Source: Bordetella genomosp. 4
GTDB taxonomy: Bacteria > Pseudomonadota > Gammaproteobacteria > Burkholderiales > Burkholderiaceae_B
Direction: 5' to 3'
Assembly: GCF_002261185.1 (NCBI RefSeq)
Contig: NZ_NEVQ01000008.1
Location: 124,001 to 188,000 of the forward strand
DNA length: 64,000 nucleotides
Shown one piece after another: positions 1 to 8,138 of the stretch (position 1 is its first letter; every line of letters starts with the position of its first letter). A program made the position numbers and the translations under genes. The notes under the pieces are model-generated. The model saw nothing but the letters and a program-made list of their open reading frames with translations. It was not told the DNA's origin and did no database searches.

Positions 1-437
1 TGGCAGAGGCCGTCGCACGTACCGGTGTGGATGAAATTGCCTTGGCCGATACAGTGGGCTATGCGCATCCGGCTCAAGTGCGCGATGCCGTGCGCGCCAC
101 ACAGGATGCGATAGGTACCACGCTGACCAAATTGCATCTGCACGACACGATGGGGCTGGGCCTCGCAAATGTATTGGCCGGCCTGAACGAAGGCATCCGC
201 GGTTTTGATTCCTGCCTGGGCGGATTGGGGGGATGCCCATTTGCGCCCGGGGCATCAGGCAATATCGTGACCGAAGACCTGGTGTTCATGCTCGAGAGCA
301 TGGGGTATCAAACGGGGGTGGATTTGCCGCGCTTGCTGGATGCCAGAGCCATCTTGGCGCAGGCGCTGCCAGAGGATCCGTTGCGTAGCGGCGTTGCCGC
401 TGCAGGGATTCCTAAAACCTTTACCTCCACGTCTTAG
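1..437 (+). CDS. Hydroxymethylglutaryl-CoA lyase, 3' part
   Basis: C-terminal ~144 residues of a TIM-barrel HMG-CoA lyase, which cleaves 3-hydroxy-3-methylglutaryl-CoA to acetyl-CoA and acetoacetate in leucine breakdown. The 5' part lies outside the window; the frame is open from base 3. Two family signatures are visible: the metal-binding HLHDT, and the loop GLGGCPFAPGASGN, which carries the catalytic cysteine and is followed by the conserved TED. The family is about 300 residues, so roughly half is present. The gene ends 9 bp from the stop of the convergent AraC gene. Citramalate/isopropylmalate synthase relatives lack the GGCPFAPGA loop, so the assignment is secure. Confidence 0.93.
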   Translation, partial: AEAVARTGVDEIALADTVGYAHPAQVRDAVRATQDAIGTTLTKLHLHDTMGLGLANVLAGLNEGIRGFDSCLGGLGGCPFAPGASGNIVTEDLVFMLESMGYQTGVDLPRLLDARAILAQALPEDPLRSGVAAAGIPKTFTSTS

Positions 438-446
438 CAGGTCCGG

Positions 447-1445
447 TTATCTGCCGCGTGTTTGTTGGGGTGTTTCGCCGAAAGCCTGACGGTACGCCTG
501 CGAAAACTCGCCCAGATGGGTAAAGCCAAAGCGTGTCGCGATTTCACTGATGGTGCCCACATCATCGCCGTGCAACAAGGTCTGTCGGACCGATTGCAGA
601 CGCTGCATACGCAGCCATTGCAATGGCGATTGTCCGCATTCACTCTGGAACAAGGCTTGCAAGCGCCTGGCTGACAGGCCGCAGTGACTGGCTACCATGG
701 CCACCGGCACGCGTTCGCCCTGATGTTCAAGCATATAGGCTTGCGCGCGTCGGATGGTCTGGGGCACGGAGGGCGGTGGTGCCGGCCAGAGGTGCTCTGC
801 CATGCTGTGTGGTTGGTGCAGTAGCAAGGTGGTGGCCACCAGCATCTCGGTTTGGGCGAGCAAGGCCGCCTGGGTGGTGTTCTGACCCTGGCCCAGGCCC
901 GAGCATCGCACCACCCATTGCAGCATAGGCATCAGCGCCTGCCAGCCAGCCGTATGCACGGGCATGATCGCATCGAAGCAGATGTCGGGAGCTTGGTCTT
1001 GTCCCGTCAGACGTTGCCAGGCGTCGGCGATGGCCGGGCGGTCCAGACGCAGCAGGACTTGTTCGTAGTCGTGGCTGACTCTGAAGTAAAAGCGCCTGTC
1101 GGGGCTGATGAGGAAAGCTTTATTGGGCGAAACCTCTATGCGACGCCCATCGAAATGAAACTCCGCGTGCCCTTGCGTGGGTAGCACGAGCAGGTAATAG
1201 CCGTCCAGGCCGTGACAATCGGGATCAATGCTGATGTCCGCCCCATACCCGTGCCTGCTCTTGAGTAATGACAGACCTCCGCAAGGAACCAGGTCCAGCC
1301 GGCTGTGGAGAATCCGCCCGCTATTGATTTTCAGTTGATAGGAATTGAGTACCTGGCCTATCTGTTGTCGCGCCTCATCGGGGTCTGCGGTATCGACGAT
1401 CCGATATTGATCGAATGGCACCTGGGAAAATAGGGACGAGATCAT
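447..1445 (-). CDS. AraC family transcriptional regulator
   Basis: A 332-residue regulator. The N-terminal ~200 residues look like the AraC-binding-like sensor domain seen in regulators of aromatic or amine catabolism. The C-terminal ~100 residues form the double helix-turn-helix of the AraC/XylS family, with helix one around VAMVASHCGLSARRLQALF and the conserved end FGFTHLGEFSQAYRQAFGE, where family members usually have F(S)RAYRRxFGxxP. It is convergent with the HMG-CoA lyase gene, so a regulatory link is not implied by the layout. The ligand and targets cannot be read from the sequence. Confidence 0.9.
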   Translation of the reverse strand: MISSLFSQVPFDQYRIVDTADPDEARQQIGQVLNSYQLKINSGRILHSRLDLVPCGGLSLLKSRHGYGADISIDPDCHGLDGYYLLVLPTQGHAEFHFDGRRIEVSPNKAFLISPDRRFYFRVSHDYEQVLLRLDRPAIADAWQRLTGQDQAPDICFDAIMPVHTAGWQALMPMLQWVVRCSGLGQGQNTTQAALLAQTEMLVATTLLLHQPHSMAEHLWPAPPPSVPQTIRRAQAYMLEHQGERVPVAMVASHCGLSARRLQALFQSECGQSPLQWLRMQRLQSVRQTLLHGDDVGTISEIATRFGFTHLGEFSQAYRQAFGETPQQTRGR

Positions 1446-1673
1446 CTGAGCTCACGTGTAATGGATGTTTACATATTAATAGACAATCCTCGCGACGAGA
1501 TAAAAAAGCGCGTTTTTCCGATAGTAAATGGCGTGAAACCGATAGACGACCGCGGAGGCACGCTTAACCATAGCGCGCCGCGTATGCCTTTGCGGCATTT
1601 CGGGCAGGCAGCGCCGATTGCGGCGGTTGCCTCGTGTGAATCACCCTTGTTTTTTCCCTAGTAAGAGGCTCTC

Positions 1674-1918
1674 ATGAAAGGCAAGACAAAGCGCGCCACG
1701 CTGCGTATTTCGATGTCGCAACCCAGTGCCCGTGTTTCACGCAAATGTGCGAACTCGCCGGTGAAATCGCCGAAGGTGAGTCCATTCGTATTAAGTTGCC
1801 TGACCTTTGCATCGTACGGCCCGATGATGCAACGCTACCGTGCAACCCGGACGCCGATTTTCTCGTCGATATGGTGCAGATGGGCGGCGTTCATGCAAGT
1901 CAAGCGCCGGCGGGTTAA
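1674..1918 (+). pseudogene. Small hypothetical gene, apparently frameshifted near its start
   Basis: An ATG at 1674 sits 7 bp behind AGAGG, but the frame it opens becomes arginine- and serine-rich and unlike a protein. A different frame (third base offset, open 1640-1918, stop TAA 1916-1918) reads like a folded protein, with stretches such as CELAGEIAEGESIRIKLPDL and DADFLVDMVQMGGVH, and has no ATG before about 1745. The simplest reading is one indel near base 1690 joining MKGK to the good frame. The whole 1446-2131 interval holds nothing else I can support. No family was recognised. It may also be an intact gene with an unusual start. Confidence 0.35.
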
Positions 1919-2131
1919 TGGCGCGATGCGATAACAAGTACGTTGTCGGATACCCGAGGATGTGAACCGATAGACGGCTCAGAGGGCCGGCATGGCCCTA
2001 ATGCGCTGTCTATCCCTATGCCACATTGGGGAAAGTTGCTCGGTTGCTTATGCCGGGCTCTAGTTTGGGCTCATGCGGCCGTTGATGTCGTAAAGCAGGT
2101 CCTGGATTCATCCAAGAGGGGGCAGCGATGC

Positions 2132-2770
2132 TCACCCGCGACGGGGGCGGGCACGTTCCGGTTGCTGACGTTTACGCATGAAACCGACCAATAGCCCGAC
2201 ACCTAGCAGGACGGACGCTGCGGTACCGATAATCAGCCCCATTTGGGAATCCTGCATCGCGCCGACGCTGCGCGCCGTAATGAACCCAGGGGCCAGCATC
2301 AAAGGAAGCCAAACCACCGCGGATAAGACATTCGCCAGCTGAAAACGTGCGTGTTTCATGCCCATGATGCCTGCGACAGTCGGAATGGTTGAACGTATCG
2401 GCCCGAGAAAACGGCCAATCAACACCGAGGCAAAACCGTAGCGCGAGAAAAACAGGCGCGCACGCGCCACGGCTGTGCGCTGCGTATTGAATGGCCAGCG
2501 GCGCAACATGCTCGGGCCCAACCAGCGGCCCAGACCATACGACAGGGCGTCGCCCACGATGGCCCCTGCAATCCCCCAGGCCAATACGTTCCAAGGCGAG
2601 AGCGTGCCCGCTCCGATCAGGCCGCCGGTCAAGAGCATCAGCGCCGTGGCCGGAATGAACAGGCCAACAATGATCAGCGACTCACCGAGCGTGAGTAGAA
2701 ATGTGATCGGGCCAGCCCAATCCTGATTGGCTTGAATGAACTGGCCGATTTTGTCGATGTATGTGTCCAT
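2132..2770 (-). CDS. DedA family (VTT/SNARE-associated) membrane protein
   Basis: About 212 residues with several hydrophobic segments. The DedA family belongs to the undecaprenyl-phosphate/phospholipid flippase-like superfamily of inner-membrane proteins needed for envelope homeostasis. Visible family marks are the early GESLIIVGLFIPA with a membrane glutamate, the GLIGAGTL re-entrant glycine segment, and the signature GRFLGPIRSTIPTVAGIMGM with its conserved arginines. The last helix ends in a basic tail (MRKRQQPERARPRRG). The start is set at the methionine encoded at 2770 (MDTYIDKI); a start 10 residues upstream at 2800 is possible, and neither has a strong ribosome-binding site. The exact substrate is not deducible. 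Confidence 0.88.
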   Translation of the reverse strand: MDTYIDKIGQFIQANQDWAGPITFLLTLGESLIIVGLFIPATALMLLTGGLIGAGTLSPWNVLAWGIAGAIVGDALSYGLGRWLGPSMLRRWPFNTQRTAVARARLFFSRYGFASVLIGRFLGPIRSTIPTVAGIMGMKHARFQLANVLSAVVWLPLMLAPGFITARSVGAMQDSQMGLIIGTAASVLLGVGLLVGFMRKRQQPERARPRRG

Positions 2771-2814
2771 GCATGGAAATTGGCTGTAGATGAACCCCAT
2801 GGTAGCGCATGAGT

Positions 2815-3206
2815 CGAGACTTGGTTTTTATCGAATGTTGCAGGGCAGTATGGCTTTACATTGCTTAACAATAAATTGAAACATCAAGAATTGTTAAGCC
2901 ATATTCGTCCCCGATTTAAATGAAACTGAACGTGATTAAACTGATTTCGCTTGCTGGGACAGGGCGAAAGACGTGTAAAATTAAGCATTAATTTTGAATC
3001 AATATTACTAATTAAGTAACTAAATATTTGCAATTTAAAGTAAATAATTGAAGTTATAAATAATAAAAGCAAATATTGACGAAAAGCTGCGAATAAGTAT
3101 TGATCCTAGAGTTTCTGCCGATTAACCGCCGACTCAGTTGTTCCAAGGCGGTGCCCCCTATCCCTGGCAAGTCGTTTTTTTCTTGATCTTTTGGATAGGT
3201 GATTTC
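2815..3206. other. AT-rich intergenic stretch upstream of the first Hint gene
   Basis: About 390 bp with no supported gene. From about 2870 to 3110 the base composition falls sharply below the GC-rich surroundings, with runs of A/T words such as AATTTAAAGTAAATAATT. The composition fits horizontally acquired DNA or a region bound by an H-NS-like (BpH3/MvaT-type) silencer; that is inference. Confidence 0.6.
3076..3103 (+). promoter_or_regulatory. Possible sigma-70 promoter for the Hint gene
   Basis: TTGACG at 3076-3081, a 16-bp spacer, then TATTGA at 3098-3103, about 100 bp before the ATG at 3207. The -35 box is good and the -10 box moderate; in such AT-rich DNA a chance match is quite possible. 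Confidence 0.3.
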
Positions 3207-4811
3207 ATGGCAGACGTAAACGTTCCTGGGTCGACTACTGCAACACACGACCAAAGCAGCTACCCCGGCGATACCGTGTTGAATGTGAACTACGGCAATA
3301 GCTCAACGCTGAACATCACGAATACGACCGGTTCTTCGGATGTTCTCGAGGTGAACCAGTCCGTCCAAGGCAATGCAGGCGGCACCAGCGTGACCTTGAA
3401 CCTCGGTGAGAATGCGCATGTACTCCTCACGGGGGATGTCACTGCGCGAACAGGTTCTACCTTCAATTACAACCTGTCGGATGGCTCTTCCTTGGAGCTG
3501 GATTCCAGTTTCGTGTCGAGCGATCCGAGCTTTCAGGTCAATATCGATCTCGGCAGTTCGGGAGCGTCGACACTGATTTATGACACTACGGGCGCGGATC
3601 TTTCTCAGGCACCGACGGTCAATCTGACGGGAATCAGCGCAGGCGACCAGATCACGGTCACCAACGCCGCCAGCGGCGAGTATGTCGACGGCGATCTGGT
3701 TTTCAAAGATGCACAAGGCAACACTATTGCGACCTTCAACGCCGACGATCTGGATCCCAGCCAGATCAACTTCAACGGCGGTAGCATGTCCTATGCTTGC
3801 TTCCTGAGAGGAACGCACATTGCCACGCCCAATGGCGAGGTGAGGGTTGAAGACCTGCGTGCGGGGGATGAGGTCCTGACAGCCAGCGGCGGCGTTGCGA
3901 CAGTCAAATGGCTGGGCCACCGCATGCTGCATAAAAAGCATATCCCGATGAAAGACGCGATTCGCGCGTTTCCTGTGTTGCTCAAAAAGAGCGCTATTGC
4001 CCCCGGAATGCCGCACCGTGACCTGATCGTATCTCCGATGCACCATCTTTATTTTGACGGGGCGCTGATTCCTGCCATGCTGTTGGTGAACGGCCAGACG
4101 ATCATCCAGCAGTTCGACATGAAAGAATTCGAGTATTTTCACGTCGAGCTGGAGAAATTCGACATTCTCTTGGCCGAAGGTATGCCGGCAGAGTCCTACA
4201 TCGACATGAACAACCGTTCGATGTTCGATAACGCACATACGGTTGCGCTGCGCCCGGATTTTGAGCCAGCAAAAGTGCGTCCCGTCATCGACGGGATTGA
4301 AATTGTCCGTTCCGGTCCAGTGGTTGAGGCGCTGCGCAAACGTTTGATGCAGCGTGCCCAAAAGATGACGCAAAATGTACGTATCAAAGACCCTGCTCTG
4401 CGAGTCGAGGTCAATGGTCAGGAGATCCTGGCTGAGAATCCCGCTCAATCAGAGGGCGTGATGCGTTTCGCGTTGCCGGCCGGAGCCGCGCTCGGCGATT
4501 TGCACATTCATTCGCGTTCAGCCGTGGTGCGCGACATTTCTTTGAGTCCCCGTCGCGACCTGCGTCAAGTTGGCGTAGGGTTGGCTCGCATCACCATTGA
4601 GGACGAAGCAGGGCGCCGCGATATCGATCTGCTGGCTCACAGCTTGAATGGGATGCATGCTGTCCAGGATGTTCATGGTATCGCCATGCGCTGGACGGGC
4701 GGTCATGCGGTCATTCCCGCGAGCTTGCATGCTGCGCGCGGCCAAGCGGTATTGGAACTGCATGTGATGCGCACCTACTCGTACTGGGAAAAGCAGCAAC
4801 GAGCAGCCTGA
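3207..4811 (+). CDS. Hint-domain (Hedgehog/intein-like, Hint_2) protein
   Basis: 534 residues. Residues 1-197 are a glycine/serine/threonine/aspartate-rich beta-type region without a classical signal peptide. A Hint_2 domain follows, starting at Cys198 in ACFLRGTHIATPNGEVRVED, with the block-B-like RDLIVSPMHHLYFDGALIPA (His279-His280) and the tail YFHVELEKFDILLAEGMPAE. About 160 residues of further beta-rich sequence follow. In inteins and Hedgehog proteins this fold makes a thioester at the leading cysteine and cleaves the chain. Whether this copy cleaves is untested; no C-terminal His-Asn splice block is seen. The ATG at 3207 was chosen over 3138 because AGGTGA lies just upstream and the extra 23 residues are unlike a secretion signal. 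A paralogue lies at 15701-16627. Confidence 0.85.
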   Translation: MADVNVPGSTTATHDQSSYPGDTVLNVNYGNSSTLNITNTTGSSDVLEVNQSVQGNAGGTSVTLNLGENAHVLLTGDVTARTGSTFNYNLSDGSSLELDSSFVSSDPSFQVNIDLGSSGASTLIYDTTGADLSQAPTVNLTGISAGDQITVTNAASGEYVDGDLVFKDAQGNTIATFNADDLDPSQINFNGGSMSYACFLRGTHIATPNGEVRVEDLRAGDEVLTASGGVATVKWLGHRMLHKKHIPMKDAIRAFPVLLKKSAIAPGMPHRDLIVSPMHHLYFDGALIPAMLLVNGQTIIQQFDMKEFEYFHVELEKFDILLAEGMPAESYIDMNNRSMFDNAHTVALRPDFEPAKVRPVIDGIEIVRSGPVVEALRKRLMQRAQKMTQNVRIKDPALRVEVNGQEILAENPAQSEGVMRFALPAGAALGDLHIHSRSAVVRDISLSPRRDLRQVGVGLARITIEDEAGRRDIDLLAHSLNGMHAVQDVHGIAMRWTGGHAVIPASLHAARGQAVLELHVMRTYSYWEKQQRAA

Positions 4812-4852
4812 TTCAGGCCGATAAATAACTATTAGGACGTTTGCAGTACGTG

Positions 4853-4879
4853 AAAAAGGCGGCCTCGGCCGCCTTTTTT
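4853..4879. terminator. Rho-independent terminator, probably bidirectional
   Basis: GGCGGCC and GGCCGCC form a stem around a two-base loop, preceded by five A and followed by TTTTTT. It lies between the Hint gene and the leftward tRNA pair and could end transcription from both. Confidence 0.85.
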
Positions 4880-4884
4880 GCTAT

Positions 4885-4969
4885 TGGTGCACCCAGCCGG
4901 AATCGAACCGGCACGCCTCGCGGCGAGGGATTTTAAGTCCCTTGCGTCTACCAATTTCGCCATGGGTGC
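4885..4969 (-). tRNA. tRNA-Leu (anticodon UAA)
   Basis: On the minus strand the 85-nt molecule opens GCACCCA and closes TGGGTGC-A-CCA, so the acceptor stem pairs perfectly and the CCA is encoded. The anticodon loop reads CTTAAAA with TAA at 34-36, and the GTTCGATTC T-loop is intact. The long variable arm is as expected for a class II leucine tRNA. It is 9 bp from the tRNA-Ser gene, and the two are likely cotranscribed. Confidence 0.96.
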
Positions 4970-4978
4970 AACGCATTT

Positions 4979-5066
4979 TGGCGGAAGCGGTGAGATTCGA
5001 ACTCACGAACGGTTGCCCGTTGCCGGTTTTCAAGACCGGTGCAATCGACCACTCTGCCACGCTTCC
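4979..5066 (-). tRNA. tRNA-Ser (anticodon UGA)
   Basis: An 88-nt class II tRNA on the minus strand. The acceptor GGAAGCG pairs with CGCTTCC, followed by G-CCA. The anticodon stem CCGGT/ACCGG closes a loop with TGA. The variable arm is long and the T-loop reads GTTCGAATC. It is the upstream member of the Ser-Leu pair. Confidence 0.96.
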
Positions 5067-5190
5067 TGTTTCGCAGCTGCGGATGATACCTCAGCTAGGA
5101 AGTCCAAGCTGCGGACATTGGTGCCGCGCAAGCAGTTTGGAACTTCCGTAAAGGGCGCAATAATAATCTATTTAATCGAGGAGGCGCACG

Positions 5191-6168
5191 ATGCGAGCCA
5201 TAGAAATATCTCAACCCGGTGGTCCAGAGGTGCTAGTTCCGGTCGATCGTCCGATGCCGGAGCCCGGCGCGGGCGAGGTATTGATCAAGGTTGCTGCGGC
5301 TGGCGTCAATCGCCCCGACGTGTTTCAGCGCAAAGGCAACTACGCGCCGCCACCGGGGGCGTCGGACCTGCCGGGCCTGGAGGTCGCCGGTGAAATCGTA
5401 GGTGGCGATCCGGCCGCAGGCGGATTCGCCATCGGCGACAAGGTGTGCGCGCTGGTCGCAGGCGGCGGCTATGCCGAGTATTGCGTCGCTCCCGCGGTGC
5501 AGTGTCTGCCTATCCCCAAGGGGCTGTCCGAGATCGAGGCCGCTGGCCTGCCTGAAACTTATTTCACCGTCTGGAGCAACGTGTTCGACCGCGGCGCGCT
5601 GCAAGAGGGCGAGTCGCTGCTGGTGCATGGCGGTGCGAGCGGCATCGGCACCACGGCGATCCAGCTGGCGCGTGCGATGGGCAACCCGGTCTACGCGACT
5701 GTCGGAAGCGACGAGCGTGCCCGTGCCGTCGAGGCGCTGGGTGCGGCCAAGGGCATCAATTACAAGACACAGGATTTTGTCGAGGTCGTGCGCGAGGCAA
5801 CCGGGGGCACGGGCGTCAATGTGATCCTTGATATGGTGGCAGGCGATTACATCAACCGCGACATGAAATGCCTGGCAGACGACGGCCGCATTGTGGTGAT
5901 CGCTTTGTTGGGCGGCGCCCGCAGCGAAATCGACGGCAACCAGGTTCTGCGTCGCCGCCTCACCTTGACCGGTTCCACGCTGCGTCCACGTCCTGTGGCA
6001 TTCAAGGGCGCCATTGCCAAATCCTTGCGCGAGCGCGCCTGGCCGCTGCTGGAACAAGGCCGCATCAAGCCCATTGTCCATGCCACATTCCCTCTGGAAC
6101 AGGCCTCTGCCGCCCATGCCATGATGGAGGCCGGCGAGAACATCGGCAAAATTATCCTGACGGTGTAA
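5191..6168 (+). CDS. NAD(P)H:quinone oxidoreductase, zinc-independent MDR family
   Basis: 325 residues, the normal length for the QOR/PIG3 branch of medium-chain dehydrogenases. These cytosolic enzymes reduce quinones with NADPH. The N-terminal GroES-like domain has GVNRPDVFQRKGNY, with no catalytic zinc cysteine/histidine pair. The Rossmann domain begins with LLVHGGASGIGTTAIQLAR, the AxxGxxG-type NADPH loop of this branch, and the DMVAGDY strand follows. A strong ribosome-binding site (GAGGAGG) precedes the ATG. It stands just upstream of tpiA, an arrangement I recall from related betaproteobacteria. The physiological substrate is unknown. Confidence 0.9.
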   Translation: MRAIEISQPGGPEVLVPVDRPMPEPGAGEVLIKVAAAGVNRPDVFQRKGNYAPPPGASDLPGLEVAGEIVGGDPAAGGFAIGDKVCALVAGGGYAEYCVAPAVQCLPIPKGLSEIEAAGLPETYFTVWSNVFDRGALQEGESLLVHGGASGIGTTAIQLARAMGNPVYATVGSDERARAVEALGAAKGINYKTQDFVEVVREATGGTGVNVILDMVAGDYINRDMKCLADDGRIVVIALLGGARSEIDGNQVLRRRLTLTGSTLRPRPVAFKGAIAKSLRERAWPLLEQGRIKPIVHATFPLEQASAAHAMMEAGENIGKIILTV

Positions 6169-6224
6169 CGTCCGCTATCACAGCGCAGCGTAATTTCCGG
6201 TAAACAGGATACAATCTTGGGTTT

Positions 6225-6245
6225 GACCCGGATTTTGTCCGGGTC
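6225..6245 (+). promoter_or_regulatory. Perfect hairpin in the tpiA leader
   Basis: GACCCGGA, loop TTTTG, TCCGGGTC: eight perfect base pairs ending 22 bp before the tpiA ATG, just downstream of a TACAAT hexamer at 6210-6215 that could be its -10 box. There is no T-run, so it is more likely an mRNA-stability or leader structure than a terminator. Confidence 0.45.
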
Positions 6246-6267
6246 GCCCTTATCCTGATTTTGCGCC

Positions 6268-7014
6268 ATGACCACTGTTGAGAACCGCGCCCGTCTCGTG
6301 CTGGGCAACTGGAAGATGCACGGCAACCTGGCCGAGAACGCCGCATTGCTCGAGGCGCTACGTGCCGCCGATCCGGCTTCGCACTGCGAAATTGGCGTTT
6401 GCGTGCCGTTCCCGTACCTGGCTCAGGCAGCCTCCGTCCTGAGCGGCAGCGCAGTATCCTGGGGTGCGCAAGACATCAGCGCGCACGCCAAGGGCGCCTA
6501 CACCGGCGAGGTCTCCGGCCCCATGCTGAAAGACTTCGGTTGCCGTCTGGCGCTGGCAGGCCATTCCGAGCGCCGTACCTTGCATGGTGAAACCGACCAA
6601 GTCGTTGCCGACAAGGCGCGTGCCGCCTTGGACGCAGGTCTGACGCCGGTGGTGTGCGTCGGCGAGTCGCTGGCGGACCGCGAAGGCGGCAATACGCTGG
6701 GTGTCATCGAGCGTCAGCTCGAGCCGGTCCTGGCGCTGGGCGCCGATGCTTTGTCGCGCATGGTGCTGGCCTATGAGCCCGTCTGGGCCATCGGCACAGG
6801 CCTGAGCGCTACTCCCGAGCAGGCCCAAGAAGTCCACGGCGCGATTCGCATCGCCCTGCGTGGTTTGGGGGCGGGGCAGGTTCGTGTGTTGTACGGTGGC
6901 AGTGTCAAGGCCGCCAATGCAGCCACCTTGTTTGCTATGCCGGACATCGATGGCGCGCTGGTTGGTGGCGCGTCGCTGGTGGCCGAAGAATTCCTGCGCA
7001 TTGCCGCAGCCTAA
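6268..7014 (+). CDS. tpiA: Triosephosphate isomerase
   Basis: 248 residues, full length. Interconverts dihydroxyacetone phosphate and glyceraldehyde 3-phosphate in glycolysis/gluconeogenesis. All catalytic marks are present: NWKMHG (Lys16), AGHSERR (His99) and YEPVWAIGTG (Glu170), plus the phosphate-binding YGGSVKAAN and the DGALVGGASL end. It lies 18 bp upstream of secG, so the two are probably cotranscribed. Confidence 0.98.
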   Translation: MTTVENRARLVLGNWKMHGNLAENAALLEALRAADPASHCEIGVCVPFPYLAQAASVLSGSAVSWGAQDISAHAKGAYTGEVSGPMLKDFGCRLALAGHSERRTLHGETDQVVADKARAALDAGLTPVVCVGESLADREGGNTLGVIERQLEPVLALGADALSRMVLAYEPVWAIGTGLSATPEQAQEVHGAIRIALRGLGAGQVRVLYGGSVKAANAATLFAMPDIDGALVGGASLVAEEFLRIAAA

Positions 7015-7032
7015 GTTTCCGGAGTCTCTTTA

Positions 7033-7638
7033 ATGTCTTTGACACTCACCATCTTGCTGATCGTGCAGGTGCTGTCCGCCCTGGCGATCATTGTCCTGGT
7101 CCTGCTGCAGCAGGGCAAGGGCGCCGACATGGGTTCGGCTTTCGGCAGCGGGTCTGCCGGCAGCCTGTTCGGCGCCACCGGGGCGGCCAACTTTCTGTCG
7201 CGCACGACCAAGTGGGCGGCCGTGGTGTTCTTTGCCACCACCTTGGGCCTGGCGTATGTCAGCCACAAGGGCTCGTCGTCGCCGGATGCTGTTGACTCCG
7301 GCGTGATGCAGAACTTCCCGGCGGATCGTTCCGTCCCGCAAGTTCCGGGCTCGAACAACGGCTCGTCCGTGCCGCAATCGTCGGCGCCGGCACAGCCTGA
7401 CGCTTCCGTGCCGTCCGTCCCGGCTGCACCGGGTGCTGCCCAGCCTCAGTCTGCACCGGCTCCTGATGTGCCTGCCGCTCCCGCTGCGCCTACCGACAAG
7501 CCCGCGGCTGAGACGCCTGCTCCTGCTGCGCAAACCCCTGCAGAGAACAAGCCCGAGGCTGAAAAGCCCGCTACGCCGGCACCTTCGGAAGAGCCCGCCA
7601 AGCCTGCCCAACCCGCAGAGCAAAAGCCCGCTCAATAA
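7033..7638 (+). CDS. secG: Preprotein translocase subunit SecG, with long Pro/Ala tail
   Basis: Small inner-membrane partner of SecYE that helps SecA-driven protein export. Two hydrophobic helices (about residues 3-25 and 60-78) flank the conserved cytosolic loop LLQQGKGADMGSAFGSGSAG, the SecG hallmark. E. coli SecG has 110 residues; here the second helix is followed by about 120 residues of low-complexity Pro/Ala/Glu/Lys sequence (repeated APAAP, EKPA and KPA). Such tails occur in several betaproteobacterial SecG proteins. The ATG follows GGAGTCTC. Confidence 0.96.
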   Translation: MSLTLTILLIVQVLSALAIIVLVLLQQGKGADMGSAFGSGSAGSLFGATGAANFLSRTTKWAAVVFFATTLGLAYVSHKGSSSPDAVDSGVMQNFPADRSVPQVPGSNNGSSVPQSSAPAQPDASVPSVPAAPGAAQPQSAPAPDVPAAPAAPTDKPAAETPAPAAQTPAENKPEAEKPATPAPSEEPAKPAQPAEQKPAQ

Positions 7639-7648
7639 TGTGCGACCA

Positions 7649-7680
7649 TCGATGCCTCAACCCATTGGCTGAGGCATCGA
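7649..7680 (+). terminator. Inverted repeat after secG, possible terminator
   Basis: TCGATGCCTCA and TGAGGCATCGA pair perfectly over 11 bp around a 10-nt loop, 11 bp after the secG stop. There is no T-run, so termination would be weak or Rho-assisted. Its 3' arm overlaps the proposed tRNA-Leu promoter. Confidence 0.5.
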
Positions 7681-7694
7681 ATTCATGCTAGAAT
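7665..7694 (+). promoter_or_regulatory. Probable promoter of tRNA-Leu(GAG)
   Basis: TTGGCT (7665-7670), an 18-bp spacer, and TAGAAT (7689-7694), about 48 bp before the mature tRNA 5' end. A reasonable sigma-70 match in the expected place. Confidence 0.5.
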
Positions 7695-7741
7695 GCCGGA
7701 CTTTTCTGGGATGGTTACATACCTTTCCCGGGATCAGGTAA

Positions 7742-7826
7742 GCCGACGTGGTGGAATTGGTAGACACGCTATCTTGAGGGGGTAGTGGCGAAAGCTGTGC
7801 GAGTTCGAGTCTCGCCGTCGGCACCA
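7742..7826 (+). tRNA. tRNA-Leu (anticodon GAG)
   Basis: 85 nt. Acceptor GCCGACG pairs with CGTCGGC, followed by A-CCA encoded in the DNA. Anticodon stem CTATC/GGTAG encloses TTGAGGG, placing GAG at 34-36. The long variable arm is typical of leucine tRNA. In many betaproteobacteria this gene lies between secG and the nuo operon; here the nuo genes do not follow. Confidence 0.95.
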
Positions 7827-7853
7827 AAGATTAGTTCAAGCAGTACACATCAG

Positions 7854-7887
7854 ACCCGCGATTCTCGTAATGAGGCGCGGGTTTTTT
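7854..7887 (+). terminator. Rho-independent terminator after tRNA-Leu
   Basis: ACCCGCG (7854-7860) pairs with CGCGGGT (7876-7882), followed by TTTTTG. It lies 28 bp beyond the tRNA 3' end. Confidence 0.75.
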
Positions 7888-8080
7888 GTTGGCTATGAGG
7901 CTCTACTGCTGATTGGAGAATCTATGGTTTTGGGAAATCTTTTGGGTTTTGAGGGTTTAGTCCCGCCTTCAGTCTGAAAAAAGCTAATTGGCCCAGAGAT
8001 CGCTTCTATTCCGCCTTTAGGGAAGGGTGGCCGAAGAACGGCCGCTAGAGGCAATAGAAAGTCGTCCTGAGGCGGTGACG

Positions 8081-8108
8081 TTGTGCCCAGCGAGCCGTGG
8101 CATAGAAT
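8081..8108 (+). promoter_or_regulatory. Possible promoter of the decayed envelope-protein gene
   Basis: TTGTGC (8081-8086), 16 bp, TAGAAT (8103-8108), 31 bp before a small reading frame with its own ribosome-binding site. The rest of 7890-8138 shows only a short GGCCG/CGGCC hairpin near 8030. Confidence 0.4.
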
Positions 8109-8138
8109 GAGGTATCAGGCCTGTCCGAGGATGCTCGC

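Noticed and set aside
1943-2194. An 83-codon frame between the broken small gene and the DedA gene.
   Set aside because: It overlaps the DedA 3' end, has no ribosome-binding site and reads as mixed low-quality sequence.
7742-7826. tRNA-Leu(GAG) as a proven phage or island attachment site.
   Set aside because: No direct repeat of its 3' end and no integrase gene were found in the window.
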